64,000 nt of DNA from Siphonodentalium dalli (GCA_032622095.1 CP136064.1:259139863-259203862); one strand, 5' to 3'; counted from the first letter of the stretch, positions 45,888 to 57,165 are shown. A program made the numbers and translations. Notes: generated by a model from the sequence alone, not told the origin.

Positions 45888-46108
45888 CATTTTTTTTAAC
45901 CTGCCCGGGGCCATTTGCGGACCACTCCTATGGGCTGAGCACCCCCTGGCAAAAAGTGCCTGTCGGACGTTAGTCCCCGCAAGAAGCGGACAGTCAGTCA
46001 GTAAGTCGGGACCACTCGTCCTCCTCAGGCTGCGGACCCATCCAGGTGGGGAAAACCACCATCGGGGACGTATCACACCGCATGGGCTCGACCAAAGCAT
46101 AGCGACCC
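45888..46108 (-). mobile_element. SINE-like element (U2-headed family), 5'-truncated copy with poly(A)
   Basis: On the minus strand it ends in GGCAGGTTAAAAAAAA (45891-45906). The body matches 50440-50910 (shared GGGACCACTCGTCCTCCTCA and GGGGACGTATCACACCGCAT). It stops before the U2-like head. Confidence 0.6.
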
Positions 46109-46145
46109 TGTTCGATCTCCGTGTGGATTATCTTATGTGGAAGAG
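46109..46145 (-). repeat. Zinc-finger-relic repeat, piece 1 of a copy split by two insertions
   Basis: TTCGATCTCCGTGTGGATTA to TGGAAGAG. It continues at 47258 and again at 49348, following the order of the uninterrupted copy 56732-57160. Confidence 0.7.
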
Positions 46146-47257
46146 CAGGGGGGTCGTGAGAAAATTTACACATACAGAGCCCCAAAAAATTTACAGCCCT
46201 TTTACTACCCACCCACCCTTTTTGTGCAAAAAAAATATTTTATTCCGCCTGATTTTTTTGGACCCACCCCCTAAAATTCAAGACCAAATCAAACAGAATC
46301 AAAGGTAAATTTTAAATTGGTCCGTTTCTGGCAGATTCCAAGTGTTCAAACAATTGAAAAACTATCAACGGTTATGATGTTGTTTTCGACATTGAAAAGC
46401 ACATTTTGAAATAAAAAGTGTTTTATTCTACAGTATGCACAGATATTGTGAGGTAATATTTATAGTGCCAATAAGCCAACATTGTGTTTAATTTTTACAT
46501 AAATAGTCCAGTTACTAATTAATGAATTTTTCACTGTTGTTCCCAAAAAGGTGCCACCAACCATCATATCAGAACACCTTATAGCCATACCTGCAATGAC
46601 AGTTATATAGTATATAAGTATCACTCTTTGGAGCCAAATAAACAGGCTGGCATGTTTATTTTTTAATTTGAGGTATTTTGTTAGCCAGCACTCTGCAGTA
46701 CTAGTATTATTTGGTCATTAGACATGCCAGAGTGAAAATGCCAGCACTATCAGGCACTATTCAATATTAATTTGAGGTGAAATGCAAACCAGCACTCCTA
46801 TTCAGTCATCACTTTTATTTGGCACCAGAGAGTGCTTTATCTTATACCTACATATGTTCTTAAGTGTTGGTTAGGGTCATAATCTATGTTAGAACACATT
46901 TATTAGTGAAAACAACTTAAAACAATGTCCATAATGTGGGTTGAAAAAAATTTGCACAAACAATATGTTTCAGGCCTCTGAGATGCACCCACCCCGCCCG
47001 GTATAGGTATGTTTTTGGAAGATCTCCCCTGTATTACTTATATCTTTTACCTACCCTGTTCCTAAGTGTCTGTAAAGGCCATAACCTGCCTTAGAACACA
47101 ATTATTAATGAATATATTATTTGAAAACAACTTAAAACAAGGGCAAAAATGTGAATAGAAAAAATTTGCACAAACTCATTTTTTTCGGGCCTCTTCGGAC
47201 CCACCCACCCGGCCCTGTATGATAAAACTTGTGTGCGACCCCCCCCCCCCCCACCCC
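46146..47257. mobile_element. 1.1-kb hAT-like insertion
   Basis: Left end CAGGGGGGTCGTGAG and right end GTGTGCGACCCCCC... are inverted. The flanks GGAAGAG at 46139-46145 and 47259-47265 are a 7-bp (perhaps decayed 8-bp) target duplication. Uninterrupted paralogues at 40225 and 56836 show the empty site. No transposase is seen; two internal ~70-base segments resemble each other (46925-46995, 47145-47215). Confidence 0.7.
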
Positions 47258-47297
47258 GGGAAGAGTACGATTTTTCAAAGCAGGTTATTAGTCGGCA
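47258..47297 (-). repeat. Zinc-finger-relic repeat, piece 2
   Basis: AAGAGTACGATTTTTCAAAG to GTTATTAGTCGGC, between the two insertions. Confidence 0.7.
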
Positions 47298-49347
47298 GAG
47301 TCGTTATCTCGTGGGAATCCGGATTCAGAATCCAAAGCCGATTACGGGGGCGGGGCTAATTCCCGATTCTAGGTCAGATTTTGAAATCCACGTGGTCTCC
47401 GAAACTATGTTTAATGTTCTCCCAGCGTCTTACGTGGCTCATGTATTTGACACAAGTATCATTTGTATCTTATAAAGTTCCCGTTTGTTGTGAAAGTCAT
47501 GCTTTTCTTCTATGCGTATATACACGGCACATAATTTGCTGCCAATCCGACTTAATCGCATCTTTTTTTCAAGCTAAAGTGTATTTATTGATGAGGGCAA
47601 GCATTTAATTCTAACAGCTCTAGGCCTCCTGAATCAAATTCCGAAGATGTTGTGAAGAACACACGAAACTTGTCGGTTGCACAGGGACGTGACGACAGGG
47701 GTTGGTTGTGTGTCTCGACCCCCCCCCCGAACTTTGGTACAATTTGCTTAGCTGTGCAGTCATTCATACGTGAGGAAAAAATCAGGATTCTTTTGACTAA
47801 CTGTTCCAAATAATGATACGCACAAGCCAGCAAACGCAACAAACAAACCCGATTTTAAATAAATACATATACAAACTTATGACTAACTCGGGAGAGGGGG
47901 TGACCGGTGATCTGTATATATGTTCAACTTGTTTTGGTAGTCATGTTGCTTTGCCATTACTAATTATTTACTTTTTCAGTGTAATAACATATGGGAGAGG
48001 GGGGTACTCTTCAGTGAGTCAGCACTTGTCCTCCAATCCCATTGTATGTATAAACAAATGTATGTGTTATATATCATGTGTTATCTAAATTTGACAAATA
48101 TTTGAAATAAATATGTTTAAACTAAACTTTGGTACATTTCCAGCAGTCGGAAATTTCATGCATGACACAACATTAGTTGGACATTAATTTGACACCATAT
48201 ATAGGTTGTAATTGTTCTCATTGTTTGATTTTTTTCAACCAGTGAAAGTTGGTAATTTTCCAATCTTAGTGTGGGTCAGGTTGGCTATTTCCAAGGGGTG
48301 CAAATGGAATTCTGCGAACCTTTTAGATTGATGTTTGGTTCAATGGGGGGGGGGGAGCAGTTGGCCGGACATTTTAGGAAACCTCTAGCCACGTCCCTAG
48401 AACTTGCACGTGCGGGTACTTAATCAATAAATTGACTGACATTTCCACTATATAGTCCTGAGATCCTAGAATAAGCTTTACATTTTTGTTTGTCCGATTG
48501 GGAGATGCAGTTCACCTGCGATCACAAGACCACAACATTAGCTTCATGAGCAACGCTTTATTTTCCAACTATTGTACAGCACGTTGGCTAAAAAATGCCC
48601 GTGTTTGTTGTCTATACAGAGACTATTGTGCAAAACGACTGCATTTCACGAAACAAAACATTTTAAACATGAAATTGCTATAAGACTAGATAGTACATAC
48701 GTGTATCTGATAATCCATCGATATCATATAATCCTACTACTTCTTTAATAAGAAGAAACATTATAATAACGAACACAGCAGAAGACATATCCATGCAGGT
48801 TCACATGAATTCGGTCAATGGTGACGTATCCGCCGAATTCGAAATCGACATGCGTTCGGGTGGTATTTTATGGATGGAATTATGAAATGGACATATGAAA
48901 GTGACAATAAAATCGACAATGATTTGCTTCGCCATCAACCGAAGTGCTCCCCCAGCGTTACTATCAATAGCATTATTATTTGGCTAATTTCAGTAATATT
49001 CTCCCAGTTTACATTCGATAAAACAAATTTGTCTCCGCATTTAAAATTATTTGATATAGATCGTTTATATTCTGCAATAATTTGTACACAAGAGACGGAT
49101 TCTTATGTTTTATTGTGTTTTTAAACTCCGAGGTGGCGAAATCTCGGTTTGTTTACATTACGAACATTTTAGTCCGTAATCTGAATCCGAATCCGAATCT
49201 GGATTACCACGAGATTAAGATTACGGTCTGTTCGTTTACTGATTCTGCCAATTTCTGGTCTGTTCGTTTACCGAACCAAGTCGTACGGGGTCTAATCTGT
49301 AATCTGAATCCAGATTCTGAATCGGGATTCCCACGAAATAACGACTC
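47298..49347. mobile_element. 2.05-kb TIR element, non-autonomous
   Basis: Ends GAGTCGTTATCTCGTGGGAA and the inverted TTCCCACGAAATAACGACTC, with inversion continuing through a GGATTCAGAATC segment. The empty site is seen at 56866-56885 (GTCGGCTGGTGTGCC). A second copy starts at 63243 and leaves the window. Frames inside are short (up to about 170 codons) and match nothing known. The superfamily is unassigned; no clear target duplication beyond one or two bases. Confidence 0.75.
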
Positions 49348-49538
49348 AGGTGTGCCAATAAAAGGTGTCAATGTTTATAGCCGACAGTCCGTGATCAAAA
49401 CTCGCAATAGTGAAACATATACAGAAATCAAGGCTAACAATCGACGAATGGCATTTCTAGTTTTATATTCACAAAATGTAGAAAATATTTACTTTCAAGT
49501 TCTGCATTTAATTAAGGATTTTGTTTATTTTTATTCAT
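49348..49538 (-). repeat. Zinc-finger-relic repeat, piece 3
   Basis: GGTGTGCCAATAAAAGGTGT onward to AATTAAGGATTTTG, matching 40270-40455 and 56878-57060. An open frame crosses from the neighbouring TIR element into this piece, so it is accidental. Confidence 0.7.
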
Positions 49539-50418
49539 GCATGGTGAACGTGGGGTTACCTAGCTTTGAAACTGCAATTCATTGGGAACGATTATACCAA
49601 TGACGTTACACAGGGCTGGGAATTTTGCTCTTTGAGTAGGGGGATATAGTTGGAAACTCTAAATGGGACACCATCCAAACAACAAAGTCCCATCGCTACG
49701 TCCCTGTCCAAGTGTCGGAACAGCCGGCAGAAATCAATTTCCGTTGGATTATTTTAAAGGTACTCAATGTGATCAGGCGCTCCTAAATTACTATTTCCTT
49801 GGCTTCGGGGGTAAAAAATATTTGATTTGAGTCCAGGAACCCACCCATCAAAGCTCATAGTGACCAGATATCGATTTTCGCATAGAAATGAAATTAATGC
49901 TCTTTATTTCTACCATATCAAGAATAGACTAATACGAAACGCTCTTTTCTGTTCCATGTGTGCAAATTTTAGTAGGTATATGTTGGGGCGCGAACCGCGA
50001 AGAGACTTTAATAATGTATTTCATTGTAGGTGAAGGTCCCAACTCGAAAGTGAGTGACTTTTTCGGCGAATATGCTGTGCTTCACTTAGAATAATGGAAA
50101 TTCGCCCTGGTAATTAATTCAATGTTTATTGCGTTATCGGCCCCTTGAAGTCACAAATAAAAACATGCAATCTCGAATTGTGACCATGCACCCCTACTTT
50201 TAACTACTAAGCAGATTATTGAGGGGGATATATATCCTGCCTTGTTTGTTCAATGTTATAACGTTATCTGCCAAAGCATCAAAAAGTTCGCAAATTTTTG
50301 AGCTGATGGAACATGATCTCTGGTAAGAACAGGAAGAGTTCATGGCAGAGGGGACATAATTTTATTTTTATTTACCCCAAGTTCTCAGGGGTTAGAGAAA
50401 TTACACAAATATCACACC
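49539..50418 (+). repeat. ~880-bp duplicated block, copy 2
   Basis: Counterpart of 43531-44420 with scattered substitutions and small indels. Confidence 0.8.
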
Positions 50419-50429
50419 GATTTTATTTT

Positions 50430-50964
50430 TTTTAAACCTGCCCGGGCCATTGCGGACCACTCTTATATATATCGGCTGAGCACCCCTGTCAGAGGAAGAT
50501 TCAAGACAAGATTCAAGACACCTACGACGCTGACCAATCCCGACCTCAAGACTTCTCCACCCGATCCGCGGCATGACTATCGAAGATAAAAGACCAAATA
50601 AGATTCAACACAGGGCGTAAGGGCGATCTTCGGATGAGCCCACCACCGTCCTCGTGCCGCCCTTCGGGCGGGCATGCAAATCCTGTTCCTGCTGCCCTGT
50701 CAGAGGTGACCCACCCTTACGAGATGGTCTTGGTGCCCGTCGGACGTCAGTTCCCGCAAGAAGCGGAAGTCAGTCAGTCAGTCGGTCGGGACCACTCGTC
50801 CTCCTCAGGCTGCGAACCCATTCAGTGGAAGTCCCATCAGGTGGAGAACCATCATCGGGGACGTATCACACCGCATGGGCTCGATCAAAGCATAGCGACC
50901 CCGGCCAACCGCCAGCGGGGACAGATACTACACTTTGATCTTAGCCAAAAGGCCGAGAAGCAAT
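50430..50964 (-). mobile_element. SINE-like element with U2 snRNA-derived head and poly(A) tail
   Basis: On the minus strand, 50964 to 50921 matches the first 44 nt of U2 snRNA with one mismatch, including GGCCTTTTGGCTAAGATCAA and AGTGTAGTATCTGT. The next ~340 bases are unrelated to U2 except TGATACGTCCCC, and the copy ends in an A-rich tail (50437-50430 region). A 199-bp insertion (50496-50694) interrupts it. Two headless copies exist in the window. Known: U2 is a Pol II spliceosomal RNA; SINEs with snRNA heads are rare. Confidence 0.65.
50496..50694 (-). mobile_element. 199-bp retroposon-like insertion with 12-bp target duplication
   Basis: CCCTGTCAGAGG occurs at 50484-50495 and 50695-50706. 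On the minus strand the insert starts CAGCAGGAACAGGATTTGCA, has a GCCCGCCCGAAGGGCGGC hairpin and ends in a CTTGAATCTTGTCTTGAATC-type tail, as for a SINE with a simple-repeat tail. Its source RNA is not recognised. Confidence 0.65.
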
Positions 50965-51040
50965 CTCGATCTGTGTGCATCCCGACCAGATGAGAGAGAA
51001 ACAAAAAAAACAGATCCATGGATTGGGGAGAGCACAACTT

Positions 51041-51207
51041 TAATTTCATTTATCCCGAGCTCAGAGAGTTCTCGGGAGTCAGAGAAATTCTCACAAACAT
51101 CACATCGATAAACGGTACGATCTCTGTGTGGATTCTCATGTGTTGAAGTATTAATATTTTCCGCAGAAGGTCATCATTCAGTCGATGTGACAAGAAATGG
51201 TGTCAAT
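51041..51207 (-). repeat. Zinc-finger-relic repeat (copy) interrupted by the 5.4-kb element
   Basis: Minus-strand pieces read FCGK, LQHMRIHTEIVP and RCDVCENFSDSREL in shifting frames, the best-preserved zinc-finger relic in the window. It resumes at 56650 after the insertion. Confidence 0.65.
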
Positions 51208-51873
51208 CACTGTGTAGGAACTGTATCACTGTTACATCGGAAATCGTTCTATCGCCGGTTTGTGGTGGTTCTTGACTGATTTTTGACGGTTCCTGATGAT
51301 CGAAATTATACATTTTCACGACTTTTGACAGTTAAAAACGCAATTTTGAGGCATCTAGGTGATAATTCGATTAGTTATTTTCAATCCCATCACAATCTGT
51401 AGCACCAATGAGCGTTATAATAACGAAACTTTCATTGTGCGAGTCATAACAACGACAAAAACCGCGAATTTTGATAATTGTTTGTGTTCTCTCCTGATCG
51501 AGTCGGTTCTCTCCCAATTCAATCGTTCTATACGGGTAAAACTATGGCTAATGTTTGCCATGGTACATGGTTTAAACTGCCAATTTTGTGAACGTATACA
51601 AAGATAAACACAACAAACTATGCATTAAGTTGAAATTTGCACCACTTTTCATTAATTTCGATGAATTACACTGCCTTTATATGCTTATTCAATAACCTGT
51701 GTTACTCCTTTCAAAATTAACAAAGTCGCCAGCTAGTTTGAAAAATAACGCGTTTTGCAGGCCCAACATTTCCATGAGTCAATAGCCAGTTACAATAGTG
51801 AAGTTTCATAGCGCTGGACTTCGGAAAGCGTGAGCGTAGACGGGATATATAGAGTTATCTGTCTTGTATTTTA

Positions 51874-52447
51874 TCTCATATATATTTTGAAGACCTCTGT
51901 CTGTTTGTTTGTATGTTTGTCTGTATGTTTGTATGTTTGTCATTTATACAAATCTACGATTCTCGACCGATCGGGACCAAACTTGGTACGTGTGTGTAGT
52001 TTGACCAGGCGGTGGACGTTGACGTATTGGCGAGCCCGTGCGGCGCCCGCTTCGCGCATGCGCAGACGAGATCTCGGAAACGGGTGGAGCTATCGACTTG
52101 AAATTTGGTATGTGAATGTATCTTGCCCCGGATACAAATTTTATCGGGTCGCCGAGCCCGTGCGACGCCAGCTTCGCGCATGCGCAGACGAGATCTCGGA
52201 AACGGGTGGAGCTATCGACTTGAAATTTGGTATGTGAATGTATCTTGCCCCGGATACGAATGTTATCGGGTCGCCGAGCCCGTGCGACGCAAGCTTCGCG
52301 CATGCGCAGACCAGATCTCGGAAACGGGTGGAGCTATCGACTTGAAATTTGGTTTTTGAATAGCCCGGACAACGTCGGGCTGGGTAGAGCTATCGACTTG
52401 AAATTTGGTGTTTGAATAGCCCGGACAACGTCGGGCTCATCGGCTAG
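51874..52447 (+). mobile_element. Helitron-like non-autonomous unit 1 of a tandem array
   Basis: Starts 5'-TC after an A (TCTCATATATATTTTGAAGA) and ends with hairpin AGCCCGGACAACGTCGGGCT, six bases, then CTAG, followed by T. TC...CTRR ends, a hairpin near the 3' end and an A/T target are the Helitron hallmarks. Inside are about three ~119-bp subrepeats (ATCTCGGAAACGGGTGGAGC). Confidence 0.85.
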
Positions 52448-53024
52448 TCTCATATATATTTTGAAGACCTCTGTCTGTATGTTTGTATGTTTGTCTGTAT
52501 GTTTGTCTGTATGTTTGTCATTTATACAAATCTAAGATTCTCGACCGATCGGGACGAAACTTGGTACGTGCGTGTAGTTTGACCAGGCGGTGGACGTTGT
52601 CGTATTGGCGAGCCCGTGCGGCGCCCGTTTCGCGCATGCGCAGACGAGATCTCGGAAACGGGTGGAGCTATCGACTTGAAATTTGCTATGTGAATGTATC
52701 TTGCCCCGGATACGAATTTTATCGGTCGCCGAGCCCGTGCGACGCCAGCTTCGCGCATGCGCAGACGAGATCTCGGAAACGGGTGGAGCTATCGACTTGA
52801 AATTTGGTATGTGAATGTATCTTGCCCCGGATACGAATTTTATCGGGTCGCCGAGCCCGTGCGACGCAAGCTTCGCGCATGCGCAGACCAGATCTCGGAA
52901 ACGGGTGGAGCTATCGACTTGAAATTTGGTTTTTGAATAGCCCGGACAACGTCGGGCTGGGTAGAGCTATCGACTTGAAATTTGGTGTTTGAATAGCCCG
53001 GACAACGTCGGGCTCATCGGCTAG
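52448..53024 (+). mobile_element. Helitron-like unit 2
   Basis: 577 bases, same ends as unit 1, joined to it without spacer (CTAG directly followed by TCTCATATATAT). Confidence 0.85.
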
Positions 53025-53592
53025 TCTCATATATATTTTGAAGACCTCTGTCTGTATGTTTGTATGTTTGTCTGTATGTTTGTCTGTATGTTTGTCATTT
53101 ATACAAATCTAAGATTCTCGACCGATCGGGACGAAACTTGGTACGTGCGTGTAGTTTGACCAGGCGGTGGACGTTGTCGTGTTGGCGAGCCCGTGCGGCG
53201 CCCGCTTCGCGCATGCGCAGACGAGATCTCGGAAACGGGTGGAGCTATCGACTTGAAATTTGCTATGTGAATGTATCTTGCCCCGGATACGAATTTTATC
53301 GGTCGCCGAGCCCGTGCGACGCCAGCTTCGCGCATGCGCAGACGAGATCTCGGAAACGGGTGGAGCTATCGATTTGAAATTTGGTGTGTGAATGTATTTT
53401 GCCCCGGATACGAATGTTATCGGGTCGCCGAGCCCGTGCGACGCCAGCTTTGTGCATGCGCAGACCAGATCTCGGAAACGGGTAGAGCTATCGACTTGAA
53501 ATTTGGTTTTTGAATAGCCCAGACAACGTCGGGCTCATCGACTTGAAATTTGGTTTTTGAATAGCCCGGACAACGTCGGGCTCATCGGCTAG
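53025..53592 (+). mobile_element. Helitron-like unit 3
   Basis: 568 bases, same 5' end, 3' hairpin and CTAG. Nearly identical to unit 2 through most of its length. Confidence 0.85.
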
Positions 53593-54297
53593 TCTATTAT
53601 ATATATGTATTATGGAACTTCTGTCTGTCTGTATGTATTTGTGTTATAGACTCGAAAAACTGTTCCAACTCCGACTCAAATATGGTGTGTAGGCCTACTT
53701 TGATCCGGGGAACAATATGGGCGGGTCCAATTCCACGTGCGACCGTGTCCTTGACCTTGACCTCGCTCAAATACGCTCATATAGGCTTGTTTCTGGACCT
53801 CGACCGATCCCACTCAAATTTGGTAGCTGGGTCTATTTTGATCACGGGAACAATATGGGCGCGGGTCCAATTTTACTTGCGACCGTGTCCTTGACCTTGA
53901 CCTCGCTCATATACCGGTACGCTCATATAGGCTTGTTTCTGGACCTCGACCCATCCCACTCAAATTTTGTAGCTGGGTCTACTTTGATCACGGGAACAAT
54001 ATGGGCGGGTCCAATTTCACTTGCGACCGTGTCCTTGACCTTGACCTCGCTCATATACGCTCATATATAGGCATGTTTCTGGACCTCGACCGATCCGACT
54101 CAAATTTGGTATAATGTAGGCCTACTTTGATCCCGGGAACAATATGGGTGGGTCCAATTTCACGTGCGACCATGTCCTTGACCATATTCGCTCATATAGG
54201 CATGTTTCCGGGCCGATCGAACAATAGTTTGCCCAGGCGGAGACGATCACAAAAAAATCCCTAAATAGCCCGGACGAAGAGGGGGCACATCGGCTAA
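53593..54297 (+). mobile_element. Helitron-like unit 4, a different subfamily
   Basis: Starts TCTATTATATATAT and ends TAGCCCGGACGAAGAGGGGG, then ACATCGG and CTAA, followed by T. The body holds four ~145-bp subrepeats (GCGACCGTGTCCTTGACCTT) unrelated to those of units 1-3. Only the termini are shared. Confidence 0.75.
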
Positions 54298-55110
54298 TGT
54301 TGTCTATTTTCGTAGACGTATTTTACTCAACAAAAAGCCAAAAATAAGACGTTAAAAGTTCGTTGACACCCATACAATGTTCTGATTACGTAGTTTATTA
54401 AGTTTATGTCGGGCATCCGCTTGCTGGATGCTGATTATCGAGATTAAATTATAGAATTCTAGAATATGCAGCTATTAAAGCATATACAAGCACGATCGAT
54501 AATCTTCCATCCAATCATATTTTAGATTGACTAGGGATCTCTGATTTTTTAACAGAAGATAAAAAAAAGCAAAGAATCCTACAGTTACAAATATTATTAT
54601 ATGGATGTTAAACCTTTGGTTACTAAATGCGCTGTAATGAGAATTGACTTGAATCCTATTGATTAATTTGTAGGAATGCTTAGCTATTAAGTTCAACAAG
54701 CAGTAACATATAAAAAAGTGAAAAGAATCATGCAGTTACAAATATTATTATATGGATGTTAATCCTTTGGTGACTAAATGTGCTATAAAGAGCAGCGACT
54801 TGAATCCTATTGATTCATTTGTAGGAATGCTCAGCTATTAAATTCAATATGCAGTAACAGATTTGAATTATTAGCTAAACATTCATACAAATGAATCATT
54901 AGAAATCAGTGTTATGGGTGTCTAAACCTGGCTATTATAAGGCACATTATTATTCCTCGCTATTAACGTGTCAAGTGAACAGGGACATGGGCTGGAGGGT
55001 ATCCAATGTTGGGGCGTCCACCTTGGAATTTCCAACAGCACCATCCCCTTGAAACAGACCAAACTCATGCACAAGGCCTGGGCTTTGGTTTTCCACAACT
55101 GAAAACACAA
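54298..55110. repeat. AT-rich part of the 5.4-kb element with a 151-bp tandem duplication
   Basis: 54571-54720 and 54722-54870 are diverged copies (CAGTTACAAATATTATTATA and TTGAATCCTATTGATT in each). Otherwise nothing is seen. Confidence 0.7.
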
Positions 55111-55136
55111 TAGAGAGAGAGGGGGAGAGTGAGAGA

Positions 55137-55208
<72 letters not shown>

Positions 55209-55236
55209 GAGAGAGAGAAAGAGAGAGAGAGAGAGG
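55111..55236. repeat. (GA)n microsatellite, imperfect
   Basis: About 125 bases of GAGA broken by single T bases. Confidence 0.95.
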
Positions 55237-56555
55237 TGATTTATTTTGCAAAAGAGCATACATTATTTAATACAAAGCATATTAATTAAATGGAATTAGA
55301 TTATTTGTCCATTAAACCAGTTTCTTGCCAATTGGGGGGGGGGGGGGTAAATGTGATATAGAAAACTAGATCACACCTGCTCCCTACTTCTTGTCCACCC
55401 ATCATGAGTTTTGGATCAACTCTAAAGAAGAGGTGTCCATTTGTATATGTCAAATATGGTTGATTACATGTTTAAAGTGTAGGAAAGTATGCAAATGTTA
55501 GTCTAAAAACGACAAAATCCCCACTATTAAATTGTTGTCAAATCAAACTAAGAGAACAATTTCAACATATTGTTGGTGTTAAATTTCAAACCAATCTATT
55601 GTAAGATAAGAAATTTGTAACTGTTGAACCTTTTGACCAAAGTTGGGGGTAGACACCAATTAAGCACCCCCTCCCCAAGTGCCCACAACACCCCAATCAC
55701 GTCATAGCCTATCAATGATTCAGTTGAACGTGATTTCATAAGTTATATTCATGTCTGGGCGACAAACATGTGTAAATGTCCCTCAGGCGGACTTCAGAGG
55801 AGGAAATATGATGACGCTGGCATTGAAATATTGTCACACCTGGATCTTTCAATAATACCCAGATTAAGTAAATGAATATAACATCTCATATTCTCCTGAG
55901 AGTAGATTTATATTACCATTGTATATAGGCGGGCATGATTATGATACTATACTCATCGGGACTTTCAATATTTTATTTCTGCCTATTAATGTCACTTAAT
56001 CTCCCGTATTAGGTATTTATTGTGTTATTTCTTAATATACCTGTTCTATTATGCAAATTACATAAGCTACAGCCATTATCTGGTTTAAAATGTCAGATAC
56101 ACAAGACGATTTTCGGACCAAAGTGCAGAAATCGTTCGAATAAATCTCATGTACGGAACCGTCACAGCCATGATTGGTTTGAAATAGAACCGTAACACGC
56201 ACCCGTGTTAATTACCAGGTCACAGCTCCCAGTTATCAACCCCTATCGGGATACTTTCTCAGCTATTTTACAAAAGAATGACACGGGTATACTTTATAGT
56301 ACTTTATAGTCAGTGTTTGTCTTCAGAATGCGTTTCATATTTTATACGCCACGAAAAACAAAGAAATTGCGTCCACGTGGCTTGATTTTCAGTGAGAACA
56401 TGTTGATATTTACGCGTTAACTCGCTAATACCGAGTTAATTGTGGCCTTGAGATCAGGTTCGATAACACGTCACTTCTGCAGCCTCTGTTCATTCAGGAA
56501 AGTATAATATATTCAAGATATCTATAATTATGCGTGATTTTGTCACAAAAATGAT
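55237..56555. other. Remaining interior of the 5.4-kb element; no gene
   Basis: A G run at 55336-55347 and short frames only. No transposase motif was found on either strand. Confidence 0.55.
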
Positions 56556-56657
56556 TATTTTCAATCATCAGGAACCGTAACATATCAGGCAAGAACCATC
56601 ACAATACCGGCGATAGAACGACTTCCGATGTACCAGTTCCTACACAGTGGTGTCAAT

Positions 56658-57165
56658 GTTTCCTAACCAACTGCGTGTGTGTTCAAGCTCGTAATTTTGT
56701 TTTGCAGTTTGGATCAATGGAGGGGAGGAAATAATTTTATTTTTATTTACCCCGAGCTCAGAGAGTTCTCGGGGTACGAGAAATTACACAAATATCACAC
56801 CGATAAACGGTACGATCTCCGTGTGGATTCTCTTATGTGAAAGAGTACTATTTATCAAAGCAGGTTATTAGTCGGCTGGTGTGCCAATAAATGGTGTCAA
56901 TGTTTATAGTCGACTATCCGCGCTCAAAACTCGCAATAGTGAAACAGATACAGAACTCAGGACTAACAATCGACGAACGGCATTTCTAGTTTTATATTCA
57001 CAAAATGTAGAAAATATTTACTTTCAAGTTCTGCATTTAATTAAGGATTTTGTTTATTTTTATTCATGAATGGTGAATGTGGTGTTACCAAGCTTTGAAA
57101 CTGCAATTCATTGCCGCATTTGGTACGATTATACCAATGAAGTTACACAGGGCTGGGGATTTTGG
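56658..57165 (-). repeat. Zinc-finger-relic repeat, uninterrupted reference copy
   Basis: 56732-57066 gives the full order of parts: ATTTACCCCGAGCTC, ACGGTACGATCTCC, TCTTATGTGAAAGAGTAC, GCAGGTTATTAGTCGGC, GGTGTGCCAATAAATGG, GGCATTTCTAGTTTTATATT. It serves as the empty-site reference for insertions at 46146 and 47298. Confidence 0.7.

Larger units (their letters stand above)
51208..56649. mobile_element. 5.4-kb hAT-like element, 8-bp target duplication, ~95-bp TIRs
   Basis: GTGTCAAT at 51200-51207 and 56650-56657 is an exact 8-bp duplication. The ends CACTGTGTAGGAACTG and CAGTTCCTACACAGTG are inverted, and the match runs about 95 bases (GAA(A/G)TCGTTCTATCGCCGGT, GGTTCTTG, CGGTTCCTGATGAT). An empty site is seen near 38047-38060. 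No transposase frame remains visible. A four-unit Helitron-like array (51874-54297) lies inside. Confidence 0.8.

Noticed and set aside
49082-49603. 173-residue frame
   Set aside because: It crosses the border between the 2.05-kb TIR element and the repeat it inserted into, so it is an accidental fusion.
50921-50964. Functional U2 snRNA gene
   Set aside because: Only the first 44 nt match; the branch-point region, Sm site and 3' stem-loops are missing.
51830-53513. Several 60-135-residue Arg-rich frames on both strands
   Set aside because: They repeat with the Helitron-like subrepeats and exist on both strands at once.
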